Source of the DNA: JAJDOD01 sp050299835
GTDB lineage: Bacteria; Pseudomonadota; Alphaproteobacteria; Rhodobacterales; Rhodobacteraceae
Direction: 5' to 3'
Length of the DNA: 64,000 bases
Assembly: GCA_050299835.1 (NCBI GenBank)
Contig: JBNKWP010000002.1
Location: forward strand, 209,104 to 273,103
Below, piece after piece: positions 34,063-42,981 of the stretch. Both the position numbers and the translations under genes were made by a program. Each line of letters begins with the position of its first letter. The stretch's first letter is position 1. A model generated the notes under the pieces. That model saw only the letters and a program-made list of their open reading frames with translations. It made no database searches and was not told the origin of the DNA.

Positions 34063-34856
34063 CCAGCTTCCGCGATCTCCACAAACCGGGCGACCCCTTC
34101 ATCCTCGCCAATGCCTGGGACGCAGGCTCGGCCAAGATGCTTGCCGCGCTCGGCGCAGAAGCCATCGCAACCTCGTCGGCCGCCCATGCCTTCACCCTCG
34201 GTCGCCCCGATGGTGGCCATGTCACCCGCGACGAAGCCCTGACCCACGCTCAGGACCTCATCGCAGCGGTCAATGTCCCGGTCTCAGGCGATTTCGAGAA
34301 CGGCTTCGGCCACGCGCCCGAGGAGTGCGCCGAAACCGTCCGCCTCTCCGCCGAAGTGGGCCTCGCCGGTATCTGCATCGAAGACGCCGCCCTTCCTGAC
34401 GACAAGTCTTATCCGTTCGAAGACGCCGTCGAGCGCATCCGGGCCGCCGCCGCCGCCGCCCGCGCCTTGCCACAGGATTTCGTCCTTGTCGCCCGCGCAG
34501 ACGGGGTGATGAACGGCCATTACGACATCGAAGAGGCCATCCGCCGCATTCAGGCCTTCGACGAGGCCGGAGCAGATTGCCTCTACGTGCCGCTCCCGAA
34601 AACCATGGACGATCTTGAACGGGTCATCTCGTCCACGTCAAAACCCGTCAATGTCCTGGTCGCGGGACCCTATTCCGCCTACAGCCGCGACCACTACGCA
34701 AAGATGGGAGCCGCACGCCTGTCGCTCGGCTCGGCATTGGCCCGTGTCACCCACAAGGCAATCCTGGACGCGAGCCGGGCCATGTTCGGAAATGGTGACT
34801 TCTCGCCGCTCGGACAAAGCGCACCGGGCAGCGAGATCGACAAGCTATTGATGTGA
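34059..34856 (+). CDS. Isocitrate lyase/PEP-mutase family enzyme
   Basis: 265 aa. TIM-barrel features FILANAWDAGSAKMLAALGA, GDFENGFG and GICIEDAALPDDKSYPF are typical of the ICL/PEPM group, which includes methylisocitrate lyase and oxaloacetate decarboxylase relatives. The true reaction is unknown. The ATGA coupling to ada is unusual in function; I cannot relate them beyond shared transcription. Confidence 0.85.
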   Translation: MTSFRDLHKPGDPFILANAWDAGSAKMLAALGAEAIATSSAAHAFTLGRPDGGHVTRDEALTHAQDLIAAVNVPVSGDFENGFGHAPEECAETVRLSAEVGLAGICIEDAALPDDKSYPFEDAVERIRAAAAAARALPQDFVLVARADGVMNGHYDIEEAIRRIQAFDEAGADCLYVPLPKTMDDLERVISSTSKPVNVLVAGPYSAYSRDHYAKMGAARLSLGSALARVTHKAILDASRAMFGNGDFSPLGQSAPGSEIDKLLM

Positions 34857-34858
34857 CG

Positions 34859-35467
34859 TCAGGCGGAAGGGCGCTTCAGTCGTCTCACGATACCGAAGCC
34901 AAGAAGACCAGCCAGCAAAAATCCTGCCGAGGCGGGAAGTGGCACTTCAACCAATCTGTGCTCCACGTTCTCGAGGGAAAACCGCACGCCGCTGTAATAA
35001 TGCACGCCATCCTCGTCGAACGTGTAGTCGGTTCCGAAGAAATAGGTTCCCGCACCGAAATCGAACCTCGACCCCACGACCGAGGACCAGGTGAAATCCA
35101 CGACGCCCGCCGGTCCAACCGGCAGCCCACCAAAAAACAACTCGGTGGAGAACAGGCAATCGCGCCCGCCAAGTGAGCAGGACGCGCTCTCCAGCAGGCC
35201 ATCCGAACTTGTCAGGATGATCTTGCCGGACACCGTGTCGGAAAGCGCGAGTCCGTGCATGAGATCGTCGGCCTGCCAGCCGGAAAATGAACCGAATTTC
35301 TCGGGGCAAGCGGATTCCAAGCTGACATACTCGCCGCAGAACGACGTTCCCGACGTCAGCGTCGCATCAAAGGTAAAAACCTCGCGCGTCACCGTCGCGG
35401 CATCTGCGCCAAGGGTTCCAGTAAAGATAGCAAGTGCCGCTGCAGGCACGAATAACAGAGAACGCAT
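34859..35467 (-). CDS. VPLPA-CTERM sorting-domain protein
   Basis: 202 aa. N-terminal signal peptide (MRSLLFVPAAALAIFTGTLG), a beta-rich middle with four Cys, and the C-terminal VPLPASAGFLLAGLLGFGIV helix plus RRLKRPSA basic tail. This is the VPLPA-CTERM signal recognised by a PEP-CTERM-like exosortase, so it should be exported and processed or anchored at the cell surface. The ATG at 35467 has GGAGGGGG upstream. No exosortase gene is in the window. The middle domain is of no recognised family. A TTAA-N7-TTAA site lies about 105 bp upstream. Confidence 0.88.
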   Translation of the reverse strand: MRSLLFVPAAALAIFTGTLGADAATVTREVFTFDATLTSGTSFCGEYVSLESACPEKFGSFSGWQADDLMHGLALSDTVSGKIILTSSDGLLESASCSLGGRDCLFSTELFFGGLPVGPAGVVDFTWSSVVGSRFDFGAGTYFFGTDYTFDEDGVHYYSGVRFSLENVEHRLVEVPLPASAGFLLAGLLGFGIVRRLKRPSA

Positions 35468-35571
35468 ACGCTTCCCCCTCCGAAACAGACCCCCGCCAAT
35501 ATTGGGATCACCGAACCGTGTGCAGGTCAAGCGCCGCCTGCGACATCCGCGCATTTCCGCCGAAAGTGTTG

Positions 35572-35586
35572 TTAATGAAGTATTAA
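35572..35586. promoter_or_regulatory. CtrA-like TTAA-N7-TTAA site
   Basis: TTAA-TGAAGTA-TTAA exactly fits the known CtrA full-site consensus, followed by further TTAA at 35587-35590 and 35593-35596. It is about 105 bp upstream of the VPLPA-CTERM gene start and about 300 bp upstream of typA. Confidence 0.5.
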
Positions 35587-35632
35587 TTAAGGTTAAGGCA
35601 AGCCACCGCTCGGAGCCGTTCGGAAGGAATTA

Positions 35633-35683
35633 CCGACCTATCCACCGACGTCATACCGACGTGATACCGACGTATTACCGACG
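35633..35683. repeat. Five tandem 11-bp repeats with CCGAC core
   Basis: Copies of (T/C)(A)CCGACGT-like units. CCGACG starts at 35645, 35656, 35667 and 35678 (period exactly 11), with a diverged CCGACC at 35633. One helical turn per unit would place every core on the same DNA face. Confidence 0.75.
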
Positions 35684-35888
35684 CCGCGATTTCGCGCCCA
35701 ACGCCCTGTTTTCGCGCATTAACCACTGTCCGCCGTTGCGAAACCGGTCCGCATTCCGTGCGCCGCGTTCACATCTTTTCACATCTCCCGAAACTCGACT
35801 GGAGCGCATGAGGCACACATCGGCGAAGCCCCCTTCCCATTCTCCCCGGAACCGGCTAGGCGGGCGCCAACGCAAAGGACCCTGTCCC

Positions 35889-37709
35889 ATGGACCTCAGA
35901 AACATCGCGATCATCGCCCATGTCGACCACGGCAAGACCACGCTGGTGGACGAACTTCTCAAGCAGTCCGGCGCGTTCCGGCAAGGCGAAGCCGTGGCCG
36001 AAAGAGCCATGGATTCCAATGACCTGGAACGCGAACGCGGCATCACAATTCTCGCCAAGGCGACCTCGGTTCTCTACAAGAACACCCGCATCAACATCGT
36101 CGACACCCCCGGCCACGCCGATTTCGGCGGCGAGGTGGAACGCATCCTGTCGATGGTCGATGGCGTGGTCCTGCTGGTGGACGCCGCCGAAGGCCCGATG
36201 CCGCAAACCAAGTTCGTGACCTCCAAGGCGCTGGCGCTCGGCCTGCGTCCCATTGTGGTCCTGAACAAGGTCGACAAGCCCGACGCCGAACCCGACCGCG
36301 CCCTCGACGAGGTCTTCGATCTCTTCGCCGCGCTTGACGCCGACGAAGACCAGCTCGACTTCCCCCACCTCTACGCCTCCGGCCGCGCCGGCTGGGCCGA
36401 TGCCGACATGAACGGCCCCCGGAAAGACCTCTCGGCGCTGTTCGATCTGATCGTCCACCACGTCCCGCGTCCTCGCCAGCAGGCGCATAAGGATGAAGAC
36501 TTCTCCATGCTCGCCACCACGCTTGCCGCCGACCCCTATCTCGGGCGCCTGCTCACTGGCCGCGTGGAAACCGGCAGATTGAAAACCGGCGCCACCGTCC
36601 AGGCGCTGTCCCGCACCGGTCAGAAGCTCGAACAGTTCAGGATCACCAAGATCCTCGCCTTCCGCGGCCTCGCCCAGCAACCCATCGAGGAAGCCGAAGC
36701 GGGTGACATCGTGTCAATCGCCGGCATGGCCAAGGCGACGGTGGCCGACACGATTGCCGCCCTTGCGGTCGAAGACGCGATCCCGTCGCAACCGATTGAT
36801 CCGCCAACGATTTCTGTCACCTTCGGCATCAACGACAGCCCGCTCGCCGGCCGCGACGGCAAGAAAGTTCAGTCCCGCGTCATCCGCGACCGCCTCATGA
36901 AGGAAGCCGAATCCAACGTGGCCATCCGCGTGAAAGACACCCCCGGCGGCGAGGCCTTCGAGGTCTCCGGGCGTGGCGAGCTACAGATGGGCGTCCTGAT
37001 CGAGAACATGCGCCGCGAGGGCTTCGAACTTTCGATCTCCCGCCCCCGGGTCATCCTGCGCGAAATGGATGGCGAGACGCAGGAACCGATCGAGGAAGTC
37101 ACCATCGACGTCGATGACGAATACACCGGCGCGGTGATCGAAAAACTCACCGGCCCCCGCAAGGGCGACCTGGTGGAAATGAAGCCCGCAGGCACGGCCA
37201 AGACCCGCATCACCGCCCATGTCCCCTCCCGCGGGCTCATCGGCTATCACGGTGAATTCCTGACCGATACACGCGGCACCGGCGTTCTGAACCGCGTCTT
37301 CCACGGCTGGGCCCCGCACAAGGGTGCCATCCCCGGACGCCGCGCGGGCGTGCTGATCTCGATGGAAGCCGGTGTGTCCGTCGCCTACGCGCTCTTCAAC
37401 CTCGAAGACCGGGGCCGCATGTTCATCGGCGCGCAGGAACAAGTCTATCAAGGCATGATCATCGGCGAACACAGCCGCGACAACGACCTTGAAGTGAACC
37501 CGCTCAAGGGCAAGAAGCTGACCAACGTCCGCGCTTCCGGCACCGACGAGGCGGTTCGCCTGACACCCCATGTCACCATGTCGCTGGAACAGGCCATCGC
37601 CTATATCGACGACGACGAACTGGTCGAGGTCACGCCCAACGCCATCCGCCTCCGCAAGCGCCACCTCGACCCGCACGAGCGCAAACGCGCCTCGCGCAGC
37701 GCCGCCTGA
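35889..37709 (+). CDS. typA: Translational GTPase TypA/BipA
   Basis: 606 aa. G1 AHVDHGKTTL (residues 9-18), switch I RGITILAK, G3 DTPGHADFGGE and G4 NKVDKPDA are all present, followed by EF-G-like domains and the TypA-specific C-terminal domain. Acts on the ribosome in stress and assembly. The frame extends upstream to 35091, but the ATG at 35889 has AAAGGA before it and gives normal length. Divergent from the VPLPA-CTERM gene. Confidence 0.96.
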   Translation: MDLRNIAIIAHVDHGKTTLVDELLKQSGAFRQGEAVAERAMDSNDLERERGITILAKATSVLYKNTRINIVDTPGHADFGGEVERILSMVDGVVLLVDAAEGPMPQTKFVTSKALALGLRPIVVLNKVDKPDAEPDRALDEVFDLFAALDADEDQLDFPHLYASGRAGWADADMNGPRKDLSALFDLIVHHVPRPRQQAHKDEDFSMLATTLAADPYLGRLLTGRVETGRLKTGATVQALSRTGQKLEQFRITKILAFRGLAQQPIEEAEAGDIVSIAGMAKATVADTIAALAVEDAIPSQPIDPPTISVTFGINDSPLAGRDGKKVQSRVIRDRLMKEAESNVAIRVKDTPGGEAFEVSGRGELQMGVLIENMRREGFELSISRPRVILREMDGETQEPIEEVTIDVDDEYTGAVIEKLTGPRKGDLVEMKPAGTAKTRITAHVPSRGLIGYHGEFLTDTRGTGVLNRVFHGWAPHKGAIPGRRAGVLISMEAGVSVAYALFNLEDRGRMFIGAQEQVYQGMIIGEHSRDNDLEVNPLKGKKLTNVRASGTDEAVRLTPHVTMSLEQAIAYIDDDELVEVTPNAIRLRKRHLDPHERKRASRSAA

Positions 37710-37772
37710 GGGCTTGCGCAGCGCGGCAATGCGGCCTGCACGAAACGCATCGGAGAATCTGCGGATCAGTCG

Positions 37773-38693
37773 ATGACAACCCGGCCCATGAGGTTGATCG
37801 TCCCCGTCTTGTTAGGCCTTCTGCCGGTCCTCGCCAGGAACCCGCGCAGCCTCGTTGTGCTTGCCGTCCTGCCCGCGATCCTGCTCGGAGTCGTGACGCT
37901 TCTGACGCGACGCGCCATTGACGATCCCGCGAACAACGCGGGTTTTGGAGCGGCTCTGGTGCTCGGAGCATTGATGATCGCGTTGTCCCTGCTCGCCGCT
38001 TTGACCATCGCCCGAGCCATCGGCCTGTACCTTCAAACGAGGGGCTGGCGACGCGCCGGCGTCCTCTGGCTCGACGCCCTCGGCATCTTTCTCGCCGCCG
38101 CGATCCTCCTCACACCTCATCTCTACCGAAAGCATGTCACCCTGCGCCCTCCACCGCCCTCCTGCACCGAAATTCCCGTCAGGATTGCAGGTGAGGAATT
38201 CCACCTCAAACTCGCAAGTTCCACCACGATCTACCCCGACGATCCGCGCCAGGCCGCCTACCTCGGCACCCCGCGCCACCAGCGCCGGGTCTGCCGGACG
38301 ACCCGGAACGGGGAACGGCCCATGATCGCTTCGGCCATTGGCATTAGAAGCGGCGAGTACAACATCTGCCGCACTCCTTCCCAACTCGCCTTCGAGCGTT
38401 TCGGCTGCGCCGAAGATCGCTGGACACGAGGCAAGATGATCCTCTACGACCCGGCTACCGTGGACCGAGGCTTCTTCAATCTCGATCGCGCACATCCCGA
38501 AGACAGCTGGCGGCAAGGCACCGCCAGGTGCCGCCCCAACAGCGGCCCCACGCTCGAATGTTCGGCAATCCTCACGATTTCCCAAAACCTTAGGGTGTTC
38601 TGGATATTCCGTGCCGCGCCGGGTGGCGAAGCCGAAGCCTACACAGCCTCACGCAAAGCCGTCATGGAAACGGTCACTCAGCTTGCGGGCTGA
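37773..38693 (+). CDS. Membrane protein of unknown function
   Basis: 306 aa; no family recognised. Three or four N-terminal hydrophobic segments (about 6-22, 26-45, 58-82, 95-115) are followed by a soluble domain of about 180 residues with several cysteines (SCTEI, RVCRTT, NICRTP, FGCAED, ARCRPN, ECSAIL), suggesting disulfides in the periplasm. Starts at ATG 37773; a second ATG is five codons on. Coding bias matches neighbours. Its end overlaps the convergent MOSC gene by 16 bp. Confidence 0.75.
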   Translation: MTTRPMRLIVPVLLGLLPVLARNPRSLVVLAVLPAILLGVVTLLTRRAIDDPANNAGFGAALVLGALMIALSLLAALTIARAIGLYLQTRGWRRAGVLWLDALGIFLAAAILLTPHLYRKHVTLRPPPPSCTEIPVRIAGEEFHLKLASSTTIYPDDPRQAAYLGTPRHQRRVCRTTRNGERPMIASAIGIRSGEYNICRTPSQLAFERFGCAEDRWTRGKMILYDPATVDRGFFNLDRAHPEDSWRQGTARCRPNSGPTLECSAILTISQNLRVFWIFRAAPGGEAEAYTASRKAVMETVTQLAG

Positions 38694-39160
38694 ACCGCAG
38701 CCCCCACGGCAATACCGCCGGGCCGCAGAACCTTCGCACACATGCCCCCATGCCCCCGCATGGCGGTATACCCGCCGGTCCCAAGTACCTCTTCCATTCG
38801 GGAACAGGGATGCGCCGGAACTGTCAGTTCGATCTCGCAGTCTCCGATCCTCAGACGCCTGCCGCGAAACGCCGACAGGTTGAGGCCCGAGACGACAATG
38901 TTCCTGCGAAGCAGTTCAGGCTCCACCGTCTCCAACCCGGAAAGCGCCGCGATAACCGGTAGATGTTCCGCCTGGATCAGCGTCACCGCCCGCTTGCCTG
39001 CCCGCGCCCGGTCGCCGGTCAGACCGGCCTCGGTGACCTCGACCGCATCGGCGGAGATCATCGGCTCCCGCCGCCCCGGCCTCAGCCAGATCGCTTCCAC
39101 CCGCCCGGCTTGGGCATAGCGCGCCTGCAGCTCGCCCAGACTCACGGGCGACACAGACAA
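38678..39160 (-). CDS. MOSC-domain protein
   Basis: 160 aa. Almost entirely a MOSC beta-barrel, the sulfur-carrier domain of the molybdenum-cofactor sulfurase C-terminus and YiiM/YuaD. The diagnostic Cys is in VPAHPCSRMEEV; RRNIVVSGLNLSAFRGRRLRIG is conserved. Probable role in sulfur transfer or detoxification with molybdenum cofactor; exact function unknown. Confidence 0.88.
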   Translation of the reverse strand: MSVSPVSLGELQARYAQAGRVEAIWLRPGRREPMISADAVEVTEAGLTGDRARAGKRAVTLIQAEHLPVIAALSGLETVEPELLRRNIVVSGLNLSAFRGRRLRIGDCEIELTVPAHPCSRMEEVLGTGGYTAMRGHGGMCAKVLRPGGIAVGAAVQPAS

Positions 39161-39210
39161 TTCAAATCAAAATTGCCCTTCATCTTGTTGAAAATACGCA
39201 ATTTCCCGAC

Positions 39211-39498
39211 CTAGTCGCTGGTCTCGACCACGATCACTTCGCGGTCGGAGGCCTCCTTGGCCCAGACCACCGCCTCCTGATAGCGCGGATCGTTATAGGC
39301 CGCCTCCGCCGCCTCGACGGAGGGGAAACGCGCCACGACGTTCCGCGCCCGCGCCGCGCCTTCCAGCGGCACGACCCGCCCGCCGCGAGCGATAAACTCG
39401 CCGCCGTGATCCGGTATCACCACGCTCGCCACCTCGACGTAACGCCCGTACTTCTCCGCGTCCGTCACATCGACCCGTGCGATCCAGAGTGCGCCCAT
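39211..39498 (-). CDS. DUF1330 small protein
   Basis: 95 aa ferredoxin-like fold domain of the antibiotic-biosynthesis-monooxygenase superfamily, with VVARFPSVEAAEAAYNDPRYQEA as the family core. No catalytic role is established. It starts 3 bp after the alaS stop, so it is probably co-transcribed with alaS. Confidence 0.87.
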   Translation of the reverse strand: MGALWIARVDVTDAEKYGRYVEVASVVIPDHGGEFIARGGRVVPLEGAARARNVVARFPSVEAAEAAYNDPRYQEAVVWAKEASDREVIVVETSD

Positions 39499-39501
39499 GA
39501 T

Positions 39502-42171
39502 TTACCCTCCCAAAAGTTGCTTCGCAGCCCGAAGCGCGGCTTCGCCATTCTCCGCCGACGGCCCTCCGCCCTGCGCCATGTCAGGCCGGCCACCGCCGCC
39601 CTTGCCGCCCAGCTCCGCCACCGCGGCCTTCACCAGATCGACCGCCGAAACCTCACCGGTCAGATCGTCGGTAACACCGGCAGCCACCGCCGCCTTGCCG
39701 CCCGCATCCGCGATCAGAACCACGACGCCCGACCCCAGTCGCGCCTTGTGCTCGTCGATAAGCGGCGGCAGGTCCTTCCCGGACACGCCCGTCAGCACCT
39801 GCCCGTGAAAGCTCTTGCCATCAACCGTTTCGGCCTCTGCCGACGATGCACCGCCGCTGCCAGCCATAGCAAGCTGGCGCCGAAGCTCGGCCACTTCGGA
39901 AGTCAGGGCCTTGCGCTCCGACAACAGCGCCTTGACCCGCTCGGCAACCTCTCCCGGCTGCGCCTTCAGCGCCAAAGCCGTTTCCGCAAGCCTGTGATCC
40001 TGCTCGGACAAATAAGCAAAGGCCGCATCGCCCGTCAGCGCCTCGATCCGCCGGACACCGGCCGAGGACGCGCTGTCGCCCAATGTCACGAAGACCCCGA
40101 TGTCGCCGGTCCGGCCCACATGGGTGCCGCCGCAAAGCTCGATCGACCAGGTGTCGCCCTCGGCCCCCTTGCCGCTGTCGGCCCGGCCCATCGACACCAC
40201 GCGCACCTCGTCACCGTATTTCTCGCCAAACAGCGCCTGCGCCCCGATGGAGCGGGCGTCGTCCGGCGTCATGATCCGCGTCTCGACGGCCGTGTTCTGC
40301 CGGATGAAGTCGTTCACCTGGGTCTCGACCGCTTTCAGTTCCTCAAGGCTCAGCGCCTTCTGGTGGCTGAAATCGAACCGCAACCGATCCGGCGCATTGA
40401 GCGACCCACGCTGCGCGACGTGGTCGCCCAGGGCCTCACGCAGAGCCTCGTGCAGCAGGTGCGTCGCCGAGTGATTGGCCCGGATCGCCGTCCGCCGCGC
40501 GTGGTCGACTTCCAGCCGCACCGGCTCGCCGACTTTGATTCTGCCCTGATCCGGCGTGAAGCGATGGGCAAAGATGCGCCCACCCGCAAACCGCTGCGTG
40601 TCTGCGATCACCCCGTGGGTGTCGTGATCCTCGATGGAACGCAGCCAGCCCGTATCCCCCACCTGACCACCGGCCTCGCCGTAAAACGGCGTCTGGTTGG
40701 TGACGATCCAGACCTCTTCGCCGCCGGAGACCGCATCGGTCGCTGTGCCGTCTTTCACGATGGCCAGCACCTGACCCTCGGCCTTCTCGGTCTCGTAACC
40801 CAGAAATTCCGTCGCGCCGAACTCCTCCGCCAGTTCGAACCACACCTCGGCATCCTTGGCCTCGCCCGAGCCCGACCAGGCAGCCCGCGCCTTGGCCTTT
40901 TGCTCCGCCATCGCCGCGTCGAACCCGTCCGTATCGACACTCAGCCCGCGCTCCCGCAGCGCGTCCTGCGTCAGATCCAGCGGGAAGCCGAAAGTGTCAT
41001 AAAGCCGGAACGCCGTCTCCCCCGGCAATTCGCCGCCTTCGTCCAGGCCAACGGTCGCCTCGTCCAGAAGGGAAAGCCCCCGCTCCAGCGTCGCCTTGAA
41101 CCGCGATTCCTCGGCGCGCAACGTCTCTTCGATCAGCGCCTTGCCGCGCCCAAGCTCCGGATAGGCCCCGCCCATCTCCGAAATCAGCGCCGGCACCAGC
41201 TTCCACATCACCGGATCCTTCGCACCCAGCAGATGCGCATGCCGCATCGCGCGGCGCATGATCCGCCGCAGCACGTACCCCCGCCCCTCGTTCGATGGCA
41301 AAACACCTTCCGCGATCAGGAAGGAGGTCGAACGCAAATGATCCGCGATCACCCGATGATGCACATTGCCGTCGCCATCGGGATCGGTGCTGGTCGCATG
41401 AGCCGACGCCTCGATCAGCGCCCGCATCGTATCGGTATCGTAATTGTCGTGCTTGCCCTGCAACAAAGCCCCGATCCGCTCCAGCCCCATGCCGGTGTCG
41501 ATCGACTGCATGTCGAGCGCCTTCATCGAACCGTCTTCAAATTGCTCGTTCTGCATGAAGACGACGTTCCAGATCTCGATGAACCGGTCACCATCTTCCT
41601 CGGCGCTGCCCGGCGGCCCGCCCCAGATATGGTCGCCGTGATCGTAGAATATCTCGGTACACGGCCCGCAAGGTCCTGTCGGCCCCATCTGCCAGAAATT
41701 GTCCGACGTATCGATCCGGATGATCCGATCCTCCGGCACGCCGACCTTCTTCCAGATCTCGAAGGCCTCGTCATCGGTGTGATAGATCGTCGTCAGAAGA
41801 CGCGACTTGTCGATCCCGAAGTCCTGCGTCAGCAGGTTCCACGCGAACGGAATGGCCTCGTCCTTGAAATAGTCACCGAACGAGAAATTCCCCAGCATCT
41901 CGAAGAACGTGTGATGCCGCGCCGTGTAACCCACATTGTCCAGATCGTTGTGCTTCCCCCCGGCGCGCACGCATTTCTGGCTTGTTGTCGCCCGCACGTA
42001 ATCCCGTTTCTCCAGACCGGTGAACAGGTTCTTGAACTGCACCATGCCGGAATTGGTGAACATCAGCGTCGGGTCGTTCCGCGGCACAAGCGGCGAACTT
42101 TCGACCACCTCGTGGCCGTTGCGTTCGAAATAGCTCAGAAAGGTCGAGCGGATGTCATTCAGGCTGGTCAT
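39502..42171 (-). CDS. alaS: Alanyl-tRNA synthetase
   Basis: 889 aa. Class II core with FTNSGMVQFK, RATTSQKCVRAGGKHNDL and QMGPTGPCGPCTE; editing domain with NHSATHLLHEALR and IELCGGTHVGRTGDIG (HxxxH/Cys/His zinc site); C-terminal DHHA1 domain. Begins MTSLNDIRSTFLSYF at ATG 42171; a GTG three codons further upstream (42180) is possible but lacks a ribosome site. DUF1330 follows immediately. Confidence 0.96.
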   Translation of the reverse strand: MTSLNDIRSTFLSYFERNGHEVVESSPLVPRNDPTLMFTNSGMVQFKNLFTGLEKRDYVRATTSQKCVRAGGKHNDLDNVGYTARHHTFFEMLGNFSFGDYFKDEAIPFAWNLLTQDFGIDKSRLLTTIYHTDDEAFEIWKKVGVPEDRIIRIDTSDNFWQMGPTGPCGPCTEIFYDHGDHIWGGPPGSAEEDGDRFIEIWNVVFMQNEQFEDGSMKALDMQSIDTGMGLERIGALLQGKHDNYDTDTMRALIEASAHATSTDPDGDGNVHHRVIADHLRSTSFLIAEGVLPSNEGRGYVLRRIMRRAMRHAHLLGAKDPVMWKLVPALISEMGGAYPELGRGKALIEETLRAEESRFKATLERGLSLLDEATVGLDEGGELPGETAFRLYDTFGFPLDLTQDALRERGLSVDTDGFDAAMAEQKAKARAAWSGSGEAKDAEVWFELAEEFGATEFLGYETEKAEGQVLAIVKDGTATDAVSGGEEVWIVTNQTPFYGEAGGQVGDTGWLRSIEDHDTHGVIADTQRFAGGRIFAHRFTPDQGRIKVGEPVRLEVDHARRTAIRANHSATHLLHEALREALGDHVAQRGSLNAPDRLRFDFSHQKALSLEELKAVETQVNDFIRQNTAVETRIMTPDDARSIGAQALFGEKYGDEVRVVSMGRADSGKGAEGDTWSIELCGGTHVGRTGDIGVFVTLGDSASSAGVRRIEALTGDAAFAYLSEQDHRLAETALALKAQPGEVAERVKALLSERKALTSEVAELRRQLAMAGSGGASSAEAETVDGKSFHGQVLTGVSGKDLPPLIDEHKARLGSGVVVLIADAGGKAAVAAGVTDDLTGEVSAVDLVKAAVAELGGKGGGGRPDMAQGGGPSAENGEAALRAAKQLLGG

Positions 42172-42336
42172 GGGCGTCACGCGTCAAAGGCTTCGGAATA
42201 TGGGAGATACTCCCTTTACCGCGCCCCCTCAAGCCATTCGGACAAGGTCGCCTTGACACAACGAAAGCGCCCTTTCCCTTTACCCGAGATCGACCGATAG
42301 TCGCGGCGCCAAATTCATTTCAAGGGAGGAAATAAG

Positions 42337-42930
42337 ATGAGCGGAAAGAAGATACTGATGCTGACTGGTGAATTCACCGAGGAGTACGAAATCTTCGTCT
42401 ATCAGCAGGGGATGGAAGCGGTCGGACACACGGTACATGTGGTCTGCCCCGACAAGAACGCGGGCGACCAGATCGCCACGTCTCTGCACGATTTCGAAGG
42501 GCACCAGACCTACACCGAAAAGCCGGGCCACATGGCCGAGATCAACAAGACCTTCTCGGAAGCCGTGGATGAGGTCGAAACCTACGACGCGGTCTACTGC
42601 GCGGGCGGGCGCGGGCCGGAATACATCCGCACCGATCCCCGCATCCAGAAGATCGTCAAACATTTCCACGACGCGGAAAAGCCGATCTTCACGATCTGCC
42701 ACGGCGTGCAGATCCTGATGGCCGTGCCGGGCGTGCTGGAGGGCCGCAAGGTCGCTGGCCTCGGCGCCTGCGCGCCGGAGATCGCGGCCGTCGGCGGCAC
42801 CTACATTGACGTCGATCCCAAGGAAGCCTTCGTCGATGGTACGATGGTTTCGGCAAAGGGCTGGACCGGACTGGCTCCATTCATGCGCGAATGCCTCAAG
42901 GTCCTCGGTACCGAAATCCGTCACGCCTGA
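42337..42930 (+). CDS. DJ-1/PfpI family protein
   Basis: 197 aa class I glutamine-amidotransferase-like protein. The nucleophile elbow Cys is in PIFTICHGVQILM; an upstream Glu in GEFTEEYE is the usual partner. Family members act as deglycases, chaperones or proteases; the reaction here is not determinable. AGGGAGGA precedes the ATG. Convergent with recA and separated from it by a shared terminator hairpin. Confidence 0.88.
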   Translation: MSGKKILMLTGEFTEEYEIFVYQQGMEAVGHTVHVVCPDKNAGDQIATSLHDFEGHQTYTEKPGHMAEINKTFSEAVDEVETYDAVYCAGGRGPEYIRTDPRIQKIVKHFHDAEKPIFTICHGVQILMAVPGVLEGRKVAGLGACAPEIAAVGGTYIDVDPKEAFVDGTMVSAKGWTGLAPFMRECLKVLGTEIRHA

Positions 42931-42960
42931 ACAAAAAAAAGGCCGCCTGAAAGGCGGCCT
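42931..42960 (-). terminator. Hairpin terminator between pfpI and recA
   Basis: AGGCCGCCT-GAA-AGGCGGCCT (42940-42960) preceded by an A9 run at 42932-42940, i.e. a U-tract for transcripts from the minus strand. It is a strong terminator for recA and offers weaker read-through protection for the plus-strand gene. Confidence 0.9.
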
Positions 42961-42981
42961 GATTTCCCTGCCGAGGGAGGA

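Larger units (their letters stand above)
35468..35888. other. 421-bp divergent gap with direct repeats
   Basis: Between the VPLPA-CTERM gene (leftward) and typA (rightward). Holds an AT-rich block with four TTAA half-sites (35572-35596), an 11-bp-period tandem repeat (35633-35683) and a TTCACATCT pair (35768-35776 and 35778-35786). The reading frame that runs through it from 35091 is not coding. Confidence 0.6.

Noticed and set aside
35091..37709. 872-aa version of TypA
   Set aside because: The extra 266 residues run through the VPLPA-CTERM gene and the intergenic repeats; family starts at 35889.
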